Below, in pieces: positions 23,374 to 34,589 of a stretch of DNA of 64,000 nucleotides (the stretch's first letter is position 1; the number at the start of each line of letters is the position of its first letter). Source of the stretch: Hemileia vastatrix. Lineage: Eukaryota > Basidiomycota > Pucciniomycetes > Pucciniales > Zaghouaniaceae. A program made the translations under genes and the position numbers. The stretch lies in NCBI GenBank assembly GCA_030280995.1, contig JASXTE010000011.1, positions 26,334,817 to 26,398,816 of the forward strand. The letters are read 5' to 3'. Below the pieces are notes generated by a model. The model was not told the origin of the DNA. It saw only the letters and a program-made list of their open reading frames with translations, and did not search any database.

Positions 23374-23858
23374 TGTGAAACCGGTATGTTTCAAGAAAAG
23401 AGATTAAGAGGTTGAAAACCTAAAAAAAGAAATAAAAACAACATGCTTGGTTAAAATGTTGCAATTAAATGTTTCAAATCTCAGTGAGGGGTTGTGTGCT
23501 GAGGATTGATGAGAGGATGGAAATCTGGGTGTCACATGTGACAGGTATGCAATGGGCAAGAAAGGGATGATGTGGCCAACATGTGTTTCTAAAATAAAAA
23601 AAAAAGGAAAAGGAAAAAAAGTGCTGATGTGAGGTCATCACTGACACCCCATTTTTTGAAATAAGTGACTTTTTTTCAAAACTTAAGTGCTGGCTTATTT
23701 GATTTGAAATCTGCACTTAAGTTAAGTGTGGATTTTCTAGAACTGACACCCCCTGTTATATGTTCTTCATATATTTGATCACTATTTTCCAATTAATTTT
23801 TTAACAAATTTTAAATATCATTCATTCAAATTCTTAAGATTATATTAAAACAATAATC

Positions 23859-24730
23859 ATGTTACTGAGAAAGCAAAGGAGGCTTTTGGAGTTTATTTAT
23901 AAGCTATATGATTTCTTTTTTCAGAAACTTACTTCAAAGCTCTATTATCAAGTATCAATTTTTTGTAATGATCTAGGCCTTCCCCCTCATGGTGACCAGG
24001 AGGCCTTTTGTTCAACAATAACCTGGACAAATGATGCTTTCAGTAACAACCCACATCAAGATAAAGATACAAACACTACGCAATATAGGGGGTGGACTTG
24101 CTAGCAAGTCCTCAACCTGAACTCAGATGGAACTCATACTGAACCCATACTGAAATCTACTTGAACACCCACCTAAAAATGTTCTGCTGAGTGGTGTTCA
24201 TCCCTGATTGTATGGTTCCTTTATCAATAGCTCAATGTGTGTTCAATCTGTGGTGAGTTTGGGTCCAAGGTTGCGGACTCGCTAGCAAGTCCGCCCCCCA
24301 TATTGTGTGGTGAAAATAACTAGTTTTGAGTTTTTGGATACTCATGAAACAAAATCTGGGGAATTTTTTGAAGAAGAATGGAAGTTGAATGATCTGAGGC
24401 AGAGTGGATGAAATTGTTTGTTTCAAGAAGTTGGCTGGATGTTAGAGTTAGAATTTTCTGATAGGATATGGGTAGAAGTGTGACCTTCCAATACTCTACT
24501 GCATTATACTATTTTTAGCTCTGATTATGGCTCATTGGTTCAGGTTTCTAAAAGGGTATGTTTAACTCTCAAGAGCCTAAAACTAATTATCCCTGGTAAA
24601 GCTGGATACATGGATATGAGACATATGGAAAAAAGTGATTGTCTTATTCATCATTTAAAAGATCTTTTAGCTAAGGATGGTTCAAATAAAAAAATTCAAC
24701 ACTACTTTGAAAAAAGCTATGATATCTAAA
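23859..24730 (+). pseudogene. Third Tet-like 2OG-Fe(II) oxygenase relic, split by a MITE
   Basis: The frame from 23859 carries FCSTITWTNDAFSNNPHQDK. Its H-Q-D fits the iron-binding H-x-D after the F..T.NDF.N.. block of Tet-like enzymes. A 212-bp MITE then interrupts the gene. After it, blocks LDTHETKSGEFFEEE and, from about 24520, YGSLVQVSKRVCLTLKSLK follow the expected order (TG...E segment, then the final G.S.Q.SKR helix). It belongs to a subfamily different from the two copies in the composite elements, and lies about 100 bp outside the right terminus of the 17-23.7 kb element. Confidence 0.5.
24088..24299. mobile_element. 212-bp MITE with palindromic terminal repeats
   Basis: Left end GGGGGTGGACTTGCTAGCAA at 24088 and right end (inverse of GGGGGGCGGACTTGCTAGCG) at 24299. 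Both are flanked by ATA (24085-24087 and 24300-24302), a 3-bp target duplication as made by PIF/Harbinger transposases. The terminal motif GGACTTGCTAGCAAGTCC is itself a perfect 18-bp palindrome. Confidence 0.8.
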
Positions 24731-24741
24731 GCTAAATTGGT

Positions 24742-24875
24742 GGAGAAGGAAAAGGAGAAGGAAAAGGAGAAGGAAAAGGAGAAGGAAAAGGAGAAGGAAA
24801 AGGAGAAGGAAAAGGAGAAGGAAAAGGAGAAGGAAAAGGAGAAGGAAAAGGAGAAGGAAAAGGAGAAGGAAAAGA
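24742..24875 (+). repeat. 12-bp purine minisatellite (AAGGAGAAGGAA)n
   Basis: About eleven units, open as Lys-Glu repeats on the plus strand in a frame that starts at 24677 and runs into the adjacent LTR. It sits between the third Tet-like relic and the LTR of gypsy element 1. It is probably a low-complexity tail of the preceding relic gene. Confidence 0.7.
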
Positions 24876-24910
24876 AGGAAGATAAATTAAGGAGGAAAAT
24901 GAAAGAAGGG

Positions 24911-26205
24911 TGTAAGCTGGTTGTCTAGAAGAAGAAGAGAAGAAGAAAGAAGTAAAAGGGAACTAGGATAAGGTGAGAGATAGTAATTAATAATAAATGA
25001 GAATTAAAATTTTAATTAAAATAAGACAGAGAAATTAATAAATGCAACCACAATTGCCTGGGTAGAGACACAACGTGAGGTTCAATTTAAATATAATTAT
25101 TATTATTTTAATAAATTATATCTCAGTGCGCGGTTCACAATTATTATTATTAACAGACTTAGAGAAAACTTTAATTATTTATATAATATTTAGTTTAGAA
25201 TTTTAATACTAATAAAAATAGAAATAAATGTATTATATTAAAAAGATATGTTCAAGTTGAGTGTATAATAAGTGATGCAGCTGCAGGGGATTATCCAAAG
25301 CCTTTTATATGCAAAGGATCCTCTGAAGCGCCACAATTGAGTAATTACAAAGTAGTAATAAAGTGAAACAAGAATATAAAAGAATATAAGTAATACATAG
25401 AGATTGAGAGAAAAACATGAAACAATAAACTAAACCCGTGAGTAAGTAACCAATTTTCCCACCATAAGCTCCCAAAGCAATTAATTAAAATAATCAGCAA
25501 CTAAGTAAGTCTGAAACATAAGAACAGTGAGTAAAATAACCCAAAACAGATATTACAGTGAGAGATGTAAAGGGTTTAATTAAAACAAATAGAATTATTT
25601 TCACACAAAAATCCATGTAATCAATTTAATTCAGTATAAAGCAAATTTAATTAATTGTCTTAACTATGTAATTAATTAAATAACTAGTTTAAATGAAACA
25701 AATAGTTAATTTAATGATATTTTTAATTTAAAGTGAGAATTTTAATACCATCTTATTAAATAAGTGTTTTAATTTATTTAATAATTTTACTGACACAATT
25801 AAGGGTCAAAAAGGCACCCAAAAATATTTTTAATAAGATATGTATGGCTTTATTTAATATATAATTTTAATTAATTAATTTAACTACATTATAAGTTAAT
25901 TTTACACTTATAATTTATAATATATATGTTTATAATTAATTAAATATTAATTTATATTTATTAAATACATAAAAATGGGCTATAATTTATAGAATATATA
26001 TCATGCTTAATTTAAATGTATTAATAATTTATATAATAATAAAATTAATATAATACTTTTTATATATATTTGATAAAATAATCATATCATTTCATTATGC
26101 AATATAATATTAATTTATATACATAATACACATATTTTTACACCCTCTTTTAGTTCCATTAAATTGCCTTAATTTTACTGGGCTCCTGGTCTAGCCTGGC
26201 TGACA
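24911..26205 (-). repeat. 3' LTR of gypsy element 1
   Basis: 1295 bp, starts on the plus strand TGTAAGCTGGTTGTCTAG and ends GCCTGGCTGACA. Matches 33092-34374 in the same orientation. Confidence 0.9.
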
Positions 26206-26217
26206 CTCCCTCACTCT
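26206..26217 (-). other. Polypurine tract of element 1
   Basis: On the minus strand AGAGTGAGGGAG directly precedes the 3' LTR start TGTCAG, the expected plus-strand primer for gypsy elements. Confidence 0.7.
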
Positions 26218-26238
26218 AAAAAAACAATAAAAAAAATG

Positions 26239-29200
26239 CTAAGATTTTTTCTTTTTATACTTCTTTAACAGAGTAGGAAGATTTGAAATTTCCTTGCCAG
26301 GTATCCATGCATCATGTTCAGATGATTTGTTCTTATATCTCAATAAATATTCAGTACCTCTTTCAGAAGTGATAATTCTATCATTGAGAATTTTATCAAT
26401 TTCTGCAGTTTCTGTGACTTCCTGAGGGTTTTTCTTAGGTCTTCCCCTTCTTTTGGAAAATAAGTCACAGTTGGAAGAATAAGGCTTAAGAAAAGAAATG
26501 GGAAAAACAGGATGTTTCCTATCATATGAAGAATACAATAAAACTTCTACTGCATTATCACCAACCATTCTTTTAACAACAAATGGTCCTACAAAAGGAT
26601 CTTTTAATTTGTTGTTACCTTTTAGATTGAAATGGACAGTAGATATCAACACTTTATCACCCTTGTTAAATGTGTATTCTTTATGGGACTTATCCTATCT
26701 TATTTTTTCATATTCAAATGCTTTATCAATACAGCTTTGGGCATGTTTTCTGCATAGATGTTGCATTTTCATAAAAGATTTTACACAAGGGTGTAGTTCC
26801 AACTTAGGTAATTTATTATTGAGAATTTGAGCAGGAGTGTTTGGGACATAACATAACCAAAGCTCAAAAGGCTTTTTCTCAGTGACAGAATGAACAGTGC
26901 TATTATATGCAAATTCAAGACCAGGAAATAGAGTGACCCAGTCATGAGTGAGTCTGTCATTGTCTTTATATTCTAATCTAAAGGCACAATACCTTCTAAT
27001 CATATCTTCCAGAGTTTGAATCATTCTTTCAGCTAGACCATCAGTTTGAGGATGGTGAGCTGTAGACAACTTTAACTCACAGCCACAAATATCCATCAAA
27101 GATGTCCAAAACTCAGATGTAAATTTTGGATCTCCATCAGAGATAATGGCTTTTGGAAATCCAAAAATATTAAACATGTAAGTCCACCATAAGAAAGCTA
27201 ATTCCTTTGTGGATACATCTTTGTGGGTGGGAATAAGTTTTCACATTTTTGTGAATCTATCCACTATTACCCAACAAGAGTTATAACTGTCTTTACCTGC
27301 TACAGAAAGATTAGTGACAAAATCCATGTTAATTATTTTCCAAGGAGTATCAGGTGCTTCAATATGTTGTAACAATCCTGCTCTTTTACCTGTTAATCTT
27401 TTAGATTTTTGAAAAGAATCACAAGATTCAACATACAATTTAGTGTCTTCAGACATACTAGCCCAACAAGCAGTGTTTTTAATTCTGATAATGGTTTTTT
27501 CAAGATCAAAATGTCCTGCTAATATATCATCATGACATAATTTTAAGATGGTTTCTTTCATGGAAGGAGGAATAAAAATGACATTGGTCAGTTTTCCCCT
27601 ATAGTAAATATAACCATCTTCAATGGAAAACTTTCCTTTATTCAAAGCACTCTGGTACTTTGGAGGAAGAGTTTTTATTAATGCTTGGATAAAAGCATTC
27701 TTTGGATCATTCAAGATAGTAACCAATTTACTCAAATCAGAATCTTTATCATATGAATCCAGAATTAATTGTAACAATTCCTCTTCCATATCAACAATGT
27801 ATATACCATGTATATGTACTGTATCATCTTCAGGTACATAGGCTGGATTGGATACATCATTTGGAAGAGGTAATCTGGATAACATATCCACATTTGAATG
27901 AACATTACCAGCTCTGTGAATAATAGTCATTCTACCTCTGTATTCTTTAACAGCTAGTTTCCATCTAAACATATGTCTATTTGGTGTTTTCAAGTTCAAG
28001 AGCAATTTCACAGCACTGCAATCAGTAACTAATTCAAACTTTTGATCATCTAAATAATAATGAAGCTTTTCTAAAGCCCATACAACTGCCAAAAACTCTA
28101 ATTGAGTGGCACCATATTTCAATTCACTTTTTCTTAAGGTTCTTGAAATATAACATATTACTACTTCTGAAAATTTTTCATTAATATTTTGCTTTTGATG
28201 AAGAGAAGATCCCAGGCCAATAATGATTGCATCTGTATAAATAATAAAAGGCTTATTGAAATCTGGAAGGGAAAGGATTTGAGCTGACATTAAACATCTT
28301 TTTAATGTAACAAAAGCTCTTTGACTGTCCTCATTCCATATATAAGCTACATCTTTTCTTGTTAGTTTGGTAAGTGGTAAGGCTATGACTTGATAATTTT
28401 TTATGTATTGTCTATAGTAGCCACACATTCCCAAAAAACTCTGTATTTCTTTTATAGAAGTTGGTGCTGAAACATTTTGGATAGCAGAAACTTTTCCTTG
28501 GTCTACAAAAATCTGTAAGCCAGACACAACTTGACCTAGGACTTTTAAGGATTGAAACCCAAATTTACACTTTTTTAAGGATAAAGTCATGTTAATTTCA
28601 TCCATTTTCTGGAAGACTTTATTCAAGTGTTTTAAATGTTCATCAAAAGTTTTAGAAAAAACTATGATGTCATCAATATAAACCATTAACCAACCTTCAA
28701 TTATTTCTTGATGAAATGTCTTATCCATCACTCTTTGGAATACTGAAGGGGCATTTTTAGGGCCAAAAGGCATCCTAACATATTTGTAAATTCCCATATG
28801 GGTAGCAATTAACAAAAAATTTGGGAAGACTGTTCAACTGGTATTTGATGATAACCTTTATTACCATCCATACAGCTTATAAATTTGGCACCTTGTAAGG
28901 TAGCATGTATAGAGCTAATTCTGGGTAATGGGTAAATATCATCCACAGTATAAGTATTTAATGCTCTATAATCTCCACAAAGTCTAGCTTTATCTTTTTC
29001 ATAAGAGATTAAAACTGGAGAGATGACACAATATTTTGGTGTAACATCTACTTTTTTCAATAATATTCATACTCAATAAAGTGGAGATATTATCTTCTAT
29101 ATCCTTTCTTTTTTTGGGAGAAGCAGGGTAAGGTTTTTTCTTTAGGCTAGGAGGTATTTCATCCAAATTTCAAGATAGAGAAATTTTCATTTCATATTTA

Positions 29201-29320
29201 ACCAAGCTTAACACATGGGAACCATGAGCAAAAGCCATTGGGAAAGATGTAATTAAGGCTACTATTGAATCTTTTTGGTCATCAGTTAATTGATCACCAA
29301 ATGAAGCTGTTTCAATTTCA
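26239..29320 (-). pseudogene. Element 1 pol: RT, RNase H, integrase, AT-hook and chromodomain
   Basis: Minus-strand blocks: RT palm (CGDYRALN at about 28980, MPFGPKNAPSVF, YIDDIIVFSK at about 28690), RNase H (YTDA, LEFLAVVWALEKLHYYL, VTDCSAVK, HSNVDMLSRLP), integrase zinc region (CHDDILAGH...), core (NMDFVT, VDRFTKM, then AIISDGDPKFTS, HPQTDGLAERM), then FKGN.KLKDPFVGPFVV. A KRRGRPKKNP AT-hook precedes a chromodomain (EIDKILNDR...YLLRYK...WIPGKEI) that ends at 26239. Lesions: +1 shift at the start of RT (about 29060), one-base deletion near 28812, TGA after FTKM (about 27240), and TAG replacing a Trp near 26695. Confidence 0.85.
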
Positions 29321-29322
29321 GA

Positions 29323-31740
29323 CTATAATACATTCATTTCCTCTGTTTGTCTACCTTTAAACTGGATCAAAGAATGACAAGATTTTAACAAGGGTGCAGA
29401 ATGCTTTTTTGAAGAAGAAATTTTAAATTTTCTTTTCCCATTCATTCCCAAAGTAAAACAATTATTTTCAGGATCCAATTTAATGCCAAACATGGTTAAA
29501 GTATTATTTCTCATGATAAACCAATTGCTTAAATTGTCATTTTTCATCACAACAAATTTACATACAGCTCTGACAAAACAACCATTATATTTAAAGAATA
29601 AAGTGGTTTTATATTTGCCAATGGGACATAAAACAGAACCATAACCTTTCCATTTTTCAGATGTTATAGGTAATAATTTTAATTGATAATACTTATATAC
29701 AGAAGCAAGTGCTTTCTCAGACACTACACTTCCCCCAGCACCAGAGTCAAGAATAAGCTCAACATTTTTACCATTAATGATAACTGGTGCCCTCAAAGGT
29801 GATATTAATATGGAACTGTCAGTAATATCTCTAATTACTTCAGCATTTTCAACAGAAGATAAGTCAATATCACAATTATTAGACCAATTATCCAAATATT
29901 GGATATCCTTTTCTAAAACCAGAACTTCCTGAGAAGACTCATGGTCATAAGAGATATTGCTATTACAGTCACTGGAGGAATCATGAAGATCACCTTTAGT
30001 ATTCTCAGATTCCTCATTTTGTTCTACAAGATGAATTTTCTTGTCACAAATATGTCCTTTTTGTCATGCTTTGTTACATTTAAAACAAGTATTAGTTGCA
30101 TATTTTATTGGAGCAACTGGGGAAGAGGGTCTACCAGCTTTTTCTGGAAGTTTTGTGGGGAGCTTCTGTTGGTCATGATAAGATTTAACAGGATAACTCC
30201 TTGGTTCATATCTATGATTTAATAAGACTTCATTACATATTTTAATAAAGGAAGAGTTCTCTTTCACATGCTCAGTTCTTGCCACAATCAAATCCCTCAG
30301 AGAATTTGGTAATTTATAGAGAATTTTATCTCTCCAAATATCATAATCCATTTTATGATCCATGGCTCTAAGGATTTTTGTAATTTTCATAAGGAAAACA
30401 ATAGGTTTTTCAGGAGAGGAGGATGAATATTTAGCATTCTCATATAATCTCTTCTGGGAAAGCCTGAATTTGGAACCACCAAATTGATTTTCAATCAATG
30501 TTTTCCAGTCTTTCCAAGTATAATGTTGATTGTCCAGTAAAAAATATTCATACCACATTAAAGCTACATTGGAAAATAAAGAAAACAATTTAGAGACAAT
30601 TTCTTCATCTGGCAATTTATAAGAGTTTTTCAGATTATCAATTCTCTGAACAAAGTGTTGCCAGTCAGATGAAGAGTCACCATCAAAAGTGGGATATTGG
30701 TCCAGTTTGGGCCAATTTTTCTGGCTACTGGGATGGTCCATCCTTTGGTTTGAATTAATTATCATTAATAATTCCTGAAGTTTAGCCAGGTGTTCAGAAA
30801 TTTCATTATTTACAGAAACAGCTGGTACATGACCATTACAAGATTTTTTGCTAGTTGCAAAAGATTTTACAGACTCATTGTTGGTTTGTTTAATGGCTGA
30901 AATATGGGGAAGAAAAGAGTTGCTCTGTTCAGGTTCCTTTCCCTTATTTTTATGCAGCTTATGGGCAGCATTCTCATCTATACCATAATTATTGATGGTT
31001 AAGGCTGAAAATTTTTCCTGCAGGTCAGACACATAGTTTCTTATCCTTGGAATTTCAGACATCTGGTCATTCATTTTTGCAAGGGATAAAACATTTCTGT
31101 CCTCAAAAACTGTGTGATTGGTACTTAGTGCATGGAAATCATTTTTTATCTTTTTCATCTCATTTTGTAGAGATTTAATTTCAACTTTTAATGAATAATT
31201 TTCCTCAATAAGGGGTTTCAACTCACTCAAAGTTTTATGCAGATTGATATTCTTATCTGAGATAGCTCTATGGTCACTCCTTATTTGTTTTTGTTGACTA
31301 AGAACAATATTCAAGGTTTCTTTAATTTTAAAATAAGCTGTATCTTGTACAGAAGAACTTACTTTACAATGAAAGTGCAAATTATTTAATCTATCACTCT
31401 CATGTATTAACACATCTCTCAAATGTTTGTCTTTCGCAACATTAAAATCAAGTGTATCTTTCAATATTTCTTCAGAAGTTTTCTCAATTAAAGTATAGAC
31501 TTCAGGGGGAACAGAATTATTCTTAGTTGCAAGAGAAGGATTAATTAAAGAAGTAGAAGTCAAATGTAAAGTTTCATCAAATGATAATTTGCTAATTACA
31601 TCATTGGGGCTACTCATTAACGGAAGTTGTCTTTTTAAGGGTTTAACTGTTCTTTCACCAGGATCCACAATATTACCTGTGGAAGAAGATTTGTTATTAT
31701 ACATACCAACATGTTTATCAAACAAATTACTTACCATGGC
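29323..31740 (-). pseudogene. Element 1 gag and protease
   Basis: The start ATG at 31735-31737 overlaps the stop of ORF1 (ATGGTAA). The N-terminal 250 residues are a predicted coiled coil (many heptads of Leu/Ile/Lys/Glu). The capsid part has WPKLDQYPTFDGDSSSDWQH and FGGSKFRLSQKRLYE. The zinc knuckle starts CFKCNKA and its next codon is TGA (30064-30066) where element 2 has Trp, then KGHIC follows. The protease active site is LILDSGAGGSVVS at about 29740. Gag and protease are in one frame; RT follows in +1. Confidence 0.85.
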
Positions 31741-32243
31741 AAGGGAGGAAACTTCCCCTGTTCCTTCTTTCTTCTGCCTCCCTGATAAGGATGGGGCTGA
31801 GGGGATTGATGGTAGGTTGGTGTCCTGGATGGTCCAGGGTGTTTAGCTGTTGGTTGCTGAACATTCTGTTGGTAATGGTTCATCAAGTAATCCCATTTTC
31901 ACTGCTCCACCTGCAGAGAGTTTTTGTTTTGAGTGAAGGAGCTGGGTGCCTGATGGGGCTGAGGTTGAGGCTGAGGCTGAGAGGCTGGGAAAGGAGGAGG
32001 TTGAGCCTATTTGGGATTTAATAACTCTTGCATCTGTTGCAAGAGTGTGTCTACTCTTGCCTTGTACTTCATACTTTCTGCCTTCAGTTCTTTTATGTGT
32101 CTGGAAAGGTTGTTTACTTGTTGAGTCAGTGGTATCTTTTTTATTTTTATACCCTTTAGTGGATTTTCCTGATTTATCAGAGGTTTTGCTTCTTTCAGAT
32201 GTGTTTGGTGAGGGGGGTTTGCCACTTCTCCTGCCATTTCCAC
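31731..32243 (-). pseudogene. Element 1 ORF1: coiled-coil/basic protein upstream of gag
   Basis: Starts ATG at 32243. A helical segment (IKKIPLTQQVNNLSRHIKEL...) with heptad pattern is followed by a Pro/Gln-rich linker and a basic tail (HPYQGGRRKKEQGK...PW) ending at TAA 31731-31733. It is broken by TAG at 32007-32009 and TGA at 31899-31901. Element 2 has the matching protein (47457-47906) with the same order IKK..coiled coil..KWDW...HPYRGRPKRGRG..PW, so this frame, not the longer overlapping one (31843-32391), is the conserved one. Function unknown; it could be an RNA-binding or assembly factor. Confidence 0.6.
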
Positions 32244-32391
32244 ATCCTGAAGGTTTTTTGTTGGCTGAATAATTTTTGTAAGTTAATTTAGAAGAACCTA
32301 CAGATTCAGTGTCAACATCCACTTCAATCTCATCCACATGTAAGTTATCTATGCTGTTAGCCAAACTACTGGACATAAAAACTGTGAACAA

Positions 32392-33072
32392 AGAATCAAA
32401 ATTATTTTAATGATTCAAATTTTTATTTTCAAAATAAAATATAATTAATTGAATTTTTAACAAACCAAAAAAAAAAAAATTAATTTTTTATTCAAAACTC
32501 AATTAATTAACAAAAAATGTAATACAAATATATGTGATTACAATTTTTTATTAAGAAATAATAATAATTATAATGGTACCAACCAACAAAGGTTTTATAA
32601 GTCAACCAAAATAATTAATACCAAAAAAAAAAAAAAAATATTGGCAATATTGGGACTAAGCACTGAGTACTATTATGGTCAATCAATAAATCAAAAACTA
32701 TTTTAATAAAATTAATTTAATAATTTATTAAAAATTTAATGATCTTCTAGGACTAAGAGTATAACTCTATTATGGTCAACTAGGAATTAAAAAAAAATTA
32801 AAAAAAATTGAACACTTACACTCAGTGAATCAGCAATTAAGCCACAATCACTGTTATTGCAATAAAAATTTAATAATATAAGTGAGAGGTGTAAAGGTTA
32901 ACTTACTATAGTGATCAAGAAATCACTTCAAAATTATATATTATTTAATTTAATATAAACCTAAAAGGTCAAACACAAGTTTGAAACACAGTCGCGGAAA
33001 AAAATTTCTTTTTTTGGCTTGGGTGGTCCGCGCGCAATGTCATTTGTCACAAGGTGGCGTATTGTCGTCATT
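32392..33072 (-). other. Element 1 leader
   Basis: AT-rich untranslated leader between the primer-binding site and ORF1. No gene seen. Confidence 0.5.
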
Positions 33073-33091
33073 GCTTGGAAAGGCCTCCAAA
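33073..33091 (-). other. Primer-binding site of element 1
   Basis: Directly after the 5' LTR the minus strand reads TTTGGAGGCCTTTCCAAGC. The TGG start and the CCTTTCC core are shared with element 2 (ATTGGGGACCTTTCC), suggesting priming by the same tRNA class. Confidence 0.55.
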
Positions 33092-34374
33092 TGTAAGCTG
33101 GTTGTCTAGAAGAAGCAAGAAATAAAAGGGAGCTAGGATAAGGTGAGAGATAGTAATTAATAATAAATGAGAATTAAAATTTTAATAAAAATAAGAGAGA
33201 GAAATTAAGAAATGCAATGACGATTGCCTGAGTAGAGACACAACGGGAGGTTCAATTTAATAATAATAGTAATTATTTTAATAAATTATATCTCAGTGTG
33301 CGGTTCACAATTATTATTATTAATAGACTTAGAGCAACCTCTAATTATTTATATAATATTTAGATTAGAATTTTAATACTAATAAAAATAGAAATAAATG
33401 TATTATATTAAAAAGATATGTTCAAGTTGAGTGTATAATAAGTGATGCAGCTTCAGGGGATTATCCAAAGCCTTTTATAGGCAAAGGATCCTCTGAAGCG
33501 CCACAATTGAGTAATTAAAAAGTAGTAATAAAGTGAAACAAGAATATAAAAGAATATAGCTAAAACATAGAGATTGAGAGAAAAACATGAAACAATAAAC
33601 TAAACCCGTGAGTAAGTAACCAATTTTCCCACCATAAGTTCCCAAAACAATTAATTAAAATAATCAGTAACTAAGTAAGTCGGAAACATAAGAACAGTGA
33701 GTAAAATAACCCAAAACAGATATTACAGTGAGAGATGTAAAGGGTTTAGTTAAAACAAATAGAATTATTTTCACTGGAAAATCCATGTAATCAATTTAAT
33801 CCAGTATAAAGCAAATTTAATTAATTGTTTTAAATATGTGATTAATTCAATAACTAGTTTAAATGAAACAAATAATTAATTTAATGATATTTCTAATTTA
33901 AAGTGAGAATTTTAATACCATCTTATTAAATAAGTGTTTTAATTTATTTGATAATTTTACTGACACAATTAAGGGTCAAAAAGGCGCCCAAAAATATTTT
34001 TAATAAGATATGTATGGCTTTATTTAATATATAATTTTAATTAATTAATTTAACTACATTATAAGTTAATTTTACACTTATAATTTATAATATATGTTTA
34101 TAATTAATTAATTATTAATTTATATTTATTAAATACATAAAAATGGGCCATAATTTATATAATATATATCATGCTTAATTTAAATGTATAAATAATTTAT
34201 ATAATAATAAAATTAATATAATACTTTTTATATATATTTAATAAAATAATTATATCATTTCATTATGCAATATAATATTAATTTATATACATAATAAGCA
34301 TATTTTTATGCCTTCTTTTAGTTCCAGTAAATTGACATAAAATTTACTGGGCTCCTGGTATAGCCTGGCTGACA
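33092..34374 (-). repeat. 5' LTR of gypsy element 1
   Basis: 1283 bp, same sequence family and orientation as 24911-26205, with scattered substitutions and small indels. Confidence 0.9.
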
Positions 34375-34589
34375 AAAGGGTCATAAAGGACAATGACTTT
34401 TCATTTTTCAATCTTGAATTTTTTAATATAATTTTTGATTTTTTTTTTAAAAAAAAAAAATTTACATTATCTGAATAGATCAAAAAGAGTATATAAACTC
34501 ATTTTTAACCATGGCTTTAAGTACATGTTTTACTCAGTATGCCAAGCCAAAAGGTGGAAAAAGTTTGCAAGTGAGATGAGTGACAATTT

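Larger units (their letters stand above)
17061..23753 (+). mobile_element. Composite PIF/Harbinger-type element with Tet-like oxygenase and trihelix genes
   Basis: The left end GGGGGTATCAGTTTTGG at 17061 and the right end CTAGAACTGACACCCCC at 23753 form imperfect terminal inverted repeats. Similarity continues inwards in both ends as (CCACACTTA / TAAGTGTGG)-like and (TGAAATAAGTGAC / GTCACTTATTTCA) blocks. Inside are a HARBI1-type transposase relic (+), a Tet/JBP-like dioxygenase relic (+) and a trihelix/Myb-like protein relic (-). TTA precedes the left end; the right flank TGTTA is not an exact 3-bp match, so the target duplication is uncertain. The unit is 6.7 kb and degenerate throughout. 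Confidence 0.6.
24911..34374 (-). mobile_element. Ty3/gypsy chromodomain retrotransposon, element 1 (full length, degenerate)
   Basis: A 9.46-kb element in minus orientation bounded by LTRs that start TGTCAGCC and end in CA. Order on the minus strand: 5' LTR, primer-binding site, ORF1, gag with zinc knuckle, protease, RT, RNase H, integrase with AT-hook and chromodomain, polypurine tract, 3' LTR. LTR copies differ at many scattered sites, so insertion is not recent. Flanks AAGGG (left) and AAAGG (right) do not form an exact target duplication. It is related to element 2 at 45196 throughout. Confidence 0.85.

Noticed and set aside
24742..24875. Lys-Glu repeat protein
   Set aside because: It is a 12-bp purine minisatellite in a frame that runs into an LTR, so translation is unsupported.
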